In this document: in pieces, positions 59,940-64,000 of the stretch | Layout: each line of letters starts with the position of its first letter | Numbering within the stretch: the stretch's first letter is position 1 | Source of the DNA: Planctomycetota bacterium | Lineage (GTDB): Bacteria > Planctomycetota > UBA8742 > UBA2392 | Direction of reading: 5' to 3' | Assembly: GCA_016712285.1 (NCBI GenBank) | Contig: JADJRK010000001.1 | Coordinates: 1,922,001 to 1,986,000, forward strand | DNA length: 64,000 nt | Made by a program: the position numbers and the translations under genes | The notes under the pieces: model-generated | What the model was told of the DNA's origin: nothing | The model's database searches: none | The model's input: only the letters and a program-made list of their open reading frames with translations

Positions 59940-61364
59940 ATGACGACCCAGCCACCACACACCATGACCCGCAGCCACTTTGTGCTTGTAATGAGTCTCG
60001 CCGCGGCCTGCTTCCTCACGGCCTGCAAAACCACCGAGCCGCGGGGCGGCGTGGGAATCAAGCCCGCCACCATGCCCGAATGGGCGGTGACGGGCGAACA
60101 CCCGGATTATCCCGCCGACCGCTTTCTCGTCGCATACGGCCTGGCCCGCACCGGCAAAGATGCCGCAAAACAGGCCGAAGACGGCCTTGAGCGCATGATT
60201 ACCAGCTGGCCGATGACCGAACACGCGGCCCTGTTCGAGAACACCCAGTTCCGCGACATCGTCACCGGCGCAGCCGGCTGGATCAGCGTAAGCGAACTTG
60301 GCGAAAGTGTCCGCCGTGAAGAAGCCGGCAACGGGTTCGAAAACGTGGCGCTGTGCGCGATTTCGCGCGACACACTGCGGCTGTGGGCAGCCAGCCTGCT
60401 GCCCGACGCGCAGAAAGAACTTTCCGCAAGCGCCGAGCCGCCGGTGGCGGGCACCGTGCTGAACCGCCTGGAAGCGTGGGGCGCATACTTTCTCAAGGCC
60501 GCGCGCGTGCTGGCGATGCAGTTGATGGTCGAGGGCACACTGGACCGCGCGGCATTCGCCAAGGCCGAAGTCGCCGCGGGCCGCCTGTGGGAGCTGCCGG
60601 GCCTGATGCGCATCAGCCAGTCAGGCAACGGCGGCGTGGCCGAGATTCGGGGCGGCGTGCCGGGCGAGCTGAGCATGTTCGCGCGCTTTCGCGACGAGGT
60701 GCCGGCGGGGGTGCCGATCACGTGGCGGCTGGCGCCGAACCTGCGCGGCCAGGTCAGCGGCGACGAAGTGTTCAGCAAAGTCGGCGACGCGCGCTGCAAG
60801 GTGCTGGCGGTGTCGCCCAGCGGCGACGACGGCGGGCAGGTGTTCGCGACGCTGGACCTTGACCGCGTGCTGGGCCGCCGCACGGGCATTGTGCTGCCGG
60901 TGTGGTACTGGAGCATCGTTCTGCCCAGCACCCGCAACGCCGAGCTTGAGTTCGAGGTAAGCGAAACCGTCGAGGGCGCGGCAAAAGGGGCCGAGCCGCT
61001 GTTCGTGCCCGAGCTTTCGAAGTGGGCCAAGATGCGCGGCCTGCACATCCGCAAGCCCGAAGACCCCGACGTGGGCAAGCACTACCGCCTCAAGCTGGCC
61101 GGCAAAATCGAGGTGCGCAGCTTCACGGAAAACGAGCAGGCCATCACCTACGTGACCGGCCAGCTTGACCTGGTCGACACGGCCACGGGCAACGTGCTGT
61201 ACAGCTACTTTCCCGGCATCCAGCGCAAGGGCCAGCCCGGCCAAAGCGAAGGCGGGCTTGCCCTGGGCGCACAGCAGGAAGCCGCCGCGGAAGCCATGCT
61301 CGAGTTCATCGGCCGCCTGACCGCATTCTTGCCCTCGCCGGAAGATGCAGTGCGGCCGCAGTAA
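59940..61364 (+). CDS. Lipoprotein of unknown function
   Basis: 474 residues from ATG 59940, or 466 from ATG 59964; both give a lipoprotein signal FVLVMSLAAACFLTAC with lipobox LTAC. A frame reaching 59799 overlaps the divergent gene and is rejected. The N-terminal part (DRFLVAYGLARTGKDAAKQAEDGLERMI) recalls the LPP20/flagellar-assembly lipoprotein domain, where a short-range motif FLVAxG precedes a helix with regularly spaced Ala. Mid and C-terminal parts are beta-rich (ITWRLAPNLRGQVSGDEVFSKV, ITYVTGQLDLVDTATGNVLYSY). No firm family. Just downstream lies a CT-rich repeat and gmd. Confidence 0.7.
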   Translation: MTTQPPHTMTRSHFVLVMSLAAACFLTACKTTEPRGGVGIKPATMPEWAVTGEHPDYPADRFLVAYGLARTGKDAAKQAEDGLERMITSWPMTEHAALFENTQFRDIVTGAAGWISVSELGESVRREEAGNGFENVALCAISRDTLRLWAASLLPDAQKELSASAEPPVAGTVLNRLEAWGAYFLKAARVLAMQLMVEGTLDRAAFAKAEVAAGRLWELPGLMRISQSGNGGVAEIRGGVPGELSMFARFRDEVPAGVPITWRLAPNLRGQVSGDEVFSKVGDARCKVLAVSPSGDDGGQVFATLDLDRVLGRRTGIVLPVWYWSIVLPSTRNAELEFEVSETVEGAAKGAEPLFVPELSKWAKMRGLHIRKPEDPDVGKHYRLKLAGKIEVRSFTENEQAITYVTGQLDLVDTATGNVLYSYFPGIQRKGQPGQSEGGLALGAQQEAAAEAMLEFIGRLTAFLPSPEDAVRPQ

Positions 61365-61384
61365 GTTGTCAGTTGTCCGCGTCC

Positions 61385-61460
61385 GTTCCTCCCACTTCCC
61401 CTTTCCACTTCCCCTGCCCACTGGACCTCCCAACTTCCCCTTCCCACTTCCCCTGCCTTC
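61385..61460 (+). repeat. Direct repeat of CT-rich CACTTCCCC words upstream of gmd
   Basis: Two copies of about 36-39 bases (CCTCCCACTTCCCCTTTCC... and CCTCCCAACTTCCCC...) each hold two ACTTCCCC words and CTGCC. Unlike the other loci, both arms are on one strand. It ends 17 bases before the gmd start, so it overlaps the probable promoter and leader. Confidence 0.7.
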
Positions 61461-61476
61461 GCGTTATTGTCCGCCC

Positions 61477-62493
61477 ATGCCCACCGCGTTCATCACCGGC
61501 ATCACCGGCCAGGACGGCAGCTATCTGGCCGAGCTGCTGCTGGCCAAGGGCTACCTCGTGTACGGCTTGATCCGGCGCAGCAGCACGTTCAACACCGCGC
61601 GCATTGATCACTTGTACCAGGACCCCCACGTCAAGGACTACCGCCTGCGCCTGGTCTACGGCGACCTGAACGACGGCGCGCGGCTTCACGCGCTGCTGGC
61701 TGAGATCAAGCCCGACGAGATCTACAACCTGGCTGCGCAGGCCCACGTGCAGGTAAGTTTCGAGATGCCCGAGGGCACGGGCCAGACCGACGCGCTGGGT
61801 GTCACGCGCCTGCTTGAAAGTGTGCGCGCCGTGTGCCCGGCTGCGCGCTTTTATCAAGCCGGCAGCAGCGAGATGTTCGGCAGTTCGCCGGCGCCGCAGA
61901 ATGAAGACACGACCCTGCTGCCGCGCAGCCCCTACGCGATTGCCAAGCTGTACGCGCACCACATGACGCGCAATTACCGTGAAGCCTACGGCATGTTTGC
62001 GGTCAGCGGCATCCTGTTCAACCATGAAAGCCCACGGCGCGGCGCCACGTTTGTGACGCGCAAGATCACGCGCGCGGTGGCAGCAATCAAAGCCGGCGCG
62101 CAGGACAAGCTGTTCCTGGGCAACCTGGACGCCCGCCGCGACTGGGGCTTTGCGCCCGAGTACGTCGAAGGCATGTGGCGCATGCTGCAGGCCACGACGC
62201 CGCGCGATTACGTGCTGGCCACGGGCGAGGTGCACAGCGTGCGCGAGTTTGTCGAGCGTGCGTTTGCGCGCGCGGGCCTTGACTGGCAGCAGCACGTCGA
62301 AATCGACCCGCGTTACCTGCGCCCCACGGAAGTAGACGTACTGCAGGGCGACGCCTCACGCGCCGCCAAAGACCTGGGCTGGAAGGCACAGACCCGCTTC
62401 CATGAACTGGCGGACCTGATGGTGGACGCCGACCTGCAAGCGCAGCAGCAAGGCCGCGGCGAGTTCGAGGTCGTAACCCGCCACTTCACCTGA
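61477..62493 (+). CDS. gmd: GDP-mannose 4,6-dehydratase
   Basis: 338 residues from ATG 61477; a longer frame starts inside the CT-rich repeat and is rejected. Extended SDR fold with the NAD(P) motif TGITGQDGSYLAELLL and Gmd-typical RRSSTFNTARIDHLY. The catalytic triad is in AGSSEMFG (Thr/Ser region) and YAIAKLYAHH (Tyr-x3-Lys). FNHESPRRGATFVTRKITRA, LGNLDARRDWGFA and RPTEVDVLQGDASRA are further Gmd hallmarks. It converts GDP-D-mannose to GDP-4-keto-6-deoxy-mannose for fucose, rhamnose or related sugars in surface glycans. It has no partner reductase in the window. Confidence 0.95.
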   Translation: MPTAFITGITGQDGSYLAELLLAKGYLVYGLIRRSSTFNTARIDHLYQDPHVKDYRLRLVYGDLNDGARLHALLAEIKPDEIYNLAAQAHVQVSFEMPEGTGQTDALGVTRLLESVRAVCPAARFYQAGSSEMFGSSPAPQNEDTTLLPRSPYAIAKLYAHHMTRNYREAYGMFAVSGILFNHESPRRGATFVTRKITRAVAAIKAGAQDKLFLGNLDARRDWGFAPEYVEGMWRMLQATTPRDYVLATGEVHSVREFVERAFARAGLDWQQHVEIDPRYLRPTEVDVLQGDASRAAKDLGWKAQTRFHELADLMVDADLQAQQQGRGEFEVVTRHFT

Positions 62494-62616
62494 CGCCCCG
62501 GTTGCTTGAGATTTCCACTCGCAGTTGTCGAACTCCAGCGCTGGACAGACCGCAACACGCGCCTGCGCGCCGTAGCGCTTCGGCGCGAAGGCGTGAAGAA
62601 CTGCAAACTGCCCAGG

Positions 62617-62860
62617 CAACCACCGGTGCACATCTGTAAACATGAGGTTCGCGCCGGTACGGCTTTGTTGATGTTTACCTATGTGTATGCATGGTTGCTT
62701 TTCGCCATTTGTGCTCCATCGAAGCCAGGTAGTTCCATAGCCGTGCAATCCGCGTGACTGGCGTTCAGACCAAACGCCAAGGCGCCATGAACGCCACGGC
62801 CCCTCTCACAATTCGCTAGTTGCCAAGCCGGCCGTGGCGCTCGTTGCGTCTTGGCGTTTG
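62617..62860. repeat. Diverged H1+H2 compound element
   Basis: An H1-like part at 62617-62702 (CAACCACCGGTGCACAT ... GCATGGTTGCTTTT), with extra sequence inside the hairpin, is followed by an H2-like part at 62771-62860 (AAACGCCAAGGCGCCATGAA ... CCGTGGCGCTCGTTGCG). The order and orientation match those of the tandem array 7 kb upstream, so H1+H2 is one mobile or duplicated unit. It fills much of the gene-free stretch 62494-63065. Confidence 0.75.
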
Positions 62861-62957
62861 GCAGTAGTCAGTAAGAGTTTCGCCAGCGTTTCACGCGTGG
62901 ACGCGGCGACCCTGAGTCCGGCTTTGTGCTCTGGCATTTCTCCGTGGCTCTGTGACT

Positions 62958-62983
62958 TCCGACTTCGCCAAGGCTACGTCGGA
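62958..62983. repeat. Dispersed TCCGAC hairpin, copy 2
   Basis: TCCGAC ... GTCGGA with centre TTCGCCAAGGCTAC. Its reverse complement equals copy 1 at 33371-33398 apart from one base. Confidence 0.7.
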
Positions 62984-63065
62984 CAAGCCGTGTTCAACAG
63001 CAGTTGCAGGTCCTGCAGTGAATCACGCAGTAGTCTTTTCCGTCGTCCCCGACTAAACTGCCCCC

Positions 63066-63587
63066 ATGTTCGGCGCCAAGAACCACTATGAACAGGCATT
63101 CAGCGGGTTGCTCGTTGAAGCCGGCGTTCGCGCCCTGGCCGTGGAGCAGGCCCGGCGGCCTGTGCTGAACGGCGTGACGCTCAAGAACTTCGACGTCATG
63201 GTGCAGGGCACCGACGCGATCCTTGCCCTCGACCTCAAGGGCCGCCGCGACCGCCCATGGGTCAGCCGCACTGACCTGTTTTCCATGATGGGCTGGCGCA
63301 CGCTGCTGCAGGGCAAAGCCGAGCCCGCCTTTCTGTTCGCCTTCTTCTCGCGGCTGTTTGATCTGCCCGGCCGCCAGGCTGACCTGCCAGCCACGCGCCA
63401 TGAAACGCCCGCGGGCGTGTACCGCTTCTGCCTGCTGGACCTCGAAAGTGCGCAGCGGCTGGCAAAGCCCCGCAGCGCGCGCTGGGGCACGCTAGACTTC
63501 GCATGGCAACCGTTCGCGCGGGCAGTACGGCCGCTCGATGAGGTCGTGACTCTGGCAAAGATGGCGGTTTCAGGAAGCAGGTGGTAG
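63066..63587 (+). CDS. HYExAFE-type protein
   Basis: 173 residues. The N-terminus NHYEQAFSGLLVEAGVRALAVEQARR, then LKNFDVMVQG and ILALDLKGRRDR, matches the planctomycete family annotated HYExAFE. The HYE, late FD and LDLKGR elements are arranged like a PD-(D/E)xK nuclease core (Glu, Asp, D-x-K), but function is not established. The last codons (VSGSRW) fall inside a repeat arm beginning at about 63568, so the natural C-terminus may have been changed by the repeat. The promoter-like CTAAACTG lies just upstream of the ATG. Confidence 0.75.
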   Translation: MFGAKNHYEQAFSGLLVEAGVRALAVEQARRPVLNGVTLKNFDVMVQGTDAILALDLKGRRDRPWVSRTDLFSMMGWRTLLQGKAEPAFLFAFFSRLFDLPGRQADLPATRHETPAGVYRFCLLDLESAQRLAKPRSARWGTLDFAWQPFARAVRPLDEVVTLAKMAVSGSRW

Positions 63588-63782
63588 GAGGCAGGAGGCA
63601 GGAACTGCTTTTCGTTGATCCAACCTCCGTCGTCCAACCTCCAACCTCTAGCTCGCCCCGCCACACTTCCGGGCGACGCTAGCGTCGCCCCTACGAATTC
63701 TGAAAATTATTGGCGCGTCTAAGTGGTTTCGCCGGCTGTAGTTCCTGCCTCCTGCCACCTGCTGCCTGCCTCCTGAAACTCA
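63568..63782. repeat. Composite inverted repeat with GGAGGCAG arms
   Basis: The left arm (63568-63608) and right arm (63740-63782) are ~40-base inverted repeats of GGCAGGA words. Between them lie CCAACCT words (63621-63648) and a perfect 20-bp palindrome at 63671-63690 with half GGGCGACGCT. The left arm overlaps the end of the HYExAFE-like gene. Nothing else is seen in 63588-63845. Confidence 0.8.
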
Positions 63783-63845
63783 ATTCCTGTGTCCGTGGGT
63801 TCCTGGGGTTAAGGGCGCGAGCATGTGCCCCCAAGGACCCGAACC

Positions 63846-64000
63846 ATGAACGCTTCCATCGATGCCATCATTCGCCAGCTGCTGGTTGATCTTGATGCCG
63901 ACAGCCTTGACGACTCCGTCGAAGCCGCCCGCGCGACCCAGCAGCTTGCGCGCCGCGAAGCCGAGGCTGCCACCGCCGCCTACAACGCAAGCAAGGCCCC
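63846..64000 (+). CDS. Partial ORF at window end, helical, unknown function
   Basis: An ATG at 63846 with AAGGA about 8 bases upstream opens a frame that runs off the window (51 complete codons). The visible residues are strongly helical and acidic or Ala-rich (DAIIRQLLVDLDADSL, QQLARREAEAATAA), as in a coiled coil or zinc-ribbon protein start. The family cannot be decided from this much. Confidence 0.6.
   Translation, partial: MNASIDAIIRQLLVDLDADSLDDSVEAARATQQLARREAEAATAAYNASKA

Noticed and set aside
63671..63690. Perfect 20-bp palindrome as an intrinsic terminator
   Set aside because: There is no loop or T-run, and it lies inside a nested repeat element rather than just after a stop codon.

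Overview
The window looks like chromosomal DNA of a high-GC, Gram-negative-type bacterium, most likely a member of the Planctomycetota. Supporting signs are a HYExAFE-type protein (63066-63587), menaquinone genes of the futalosine route (mqnC, mqnA), large prenyltransferase-repeat, FHA, PDZ and DegP-like envelope proteins, many signal peptides and lipoboxes, and MYXO-CTERM-like C-terminal tails. There is no rRNA operon, so the phylum is an inference.

Layout. 1-6918: an envelope cluster with three prenyltransferase/squalene-oxidase-repeat proteins (one carries four inserted PDZ domains) and an orphan HlyD-like adaptor. 6932-7789: a DapA-family aldolase. 7879-20154: a membrane class III cyclase, then a run of FHA protein, PilM/PilN-like fusion, PilO-like protein, small membrane protein, large TPR protein and GspG-like pseudopilin. 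This resembles a pseudopilus base without its secretin or ATPases. 20172-24852: MBL-rhodanese protein, mqnC, a soluble cyclase, mqnA. 24991-29980: a lipoprotein, then a leftward operon (trkH, ktrB-like, ktrA-like, DUF2277) preceded by a c-di-AMP (ydaO/yuaA) riboswitch. 30187-33269: pgi, gpmI, tRNA-Ala(GGC). 33425-38766: GIY-YIG protein, two alkaline-phosphatase-superfamily enzymes, cysC, sat. 38839-41012: a PgpH-like HD phosphodiesterase and a MarR regulator. 41255-47512: a fused FAD/Fe-S dehydrogenase, xerD, tsf, rpsB. 48096-54864: three membrane-anchored coiled-coil proteins with related C-terminal domains, then three DegP-like paralogues, of which only the last keeps the full catalytic triad. 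54865-55957: a 283-bp tandem repeat field. 55975-62493: an exported Calx-beta protein, a candidate selenoprotein thioredoxin (in-frame UGA at the redox cysteine), an M28 peptidase, a lipoprotein, gmd. 62494-64000: repeats, the HYExAFE-like gene and a truncated ORF.

Genes that probably work together. The riboswitch, K+ transporters and PgpH-like HD protein fit one c-di-AMP/potassium circuit. mqnC and mqnA act in menaquinone synthesis. CysC and Sat make PAPS. The FHA-to-pseudopilin run is probably one membrane machine, and the coiled-coil and DegP-like trios may be another.

A recurring theme is intergenic DNA made of imperfect hairpins whose arms repeat short 7-9-base words, with a different word at almost every locus, plus a compound H1+H2 palindromic element present in several copies. 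These, together with the UGA gene, are the least explained signals in the window.
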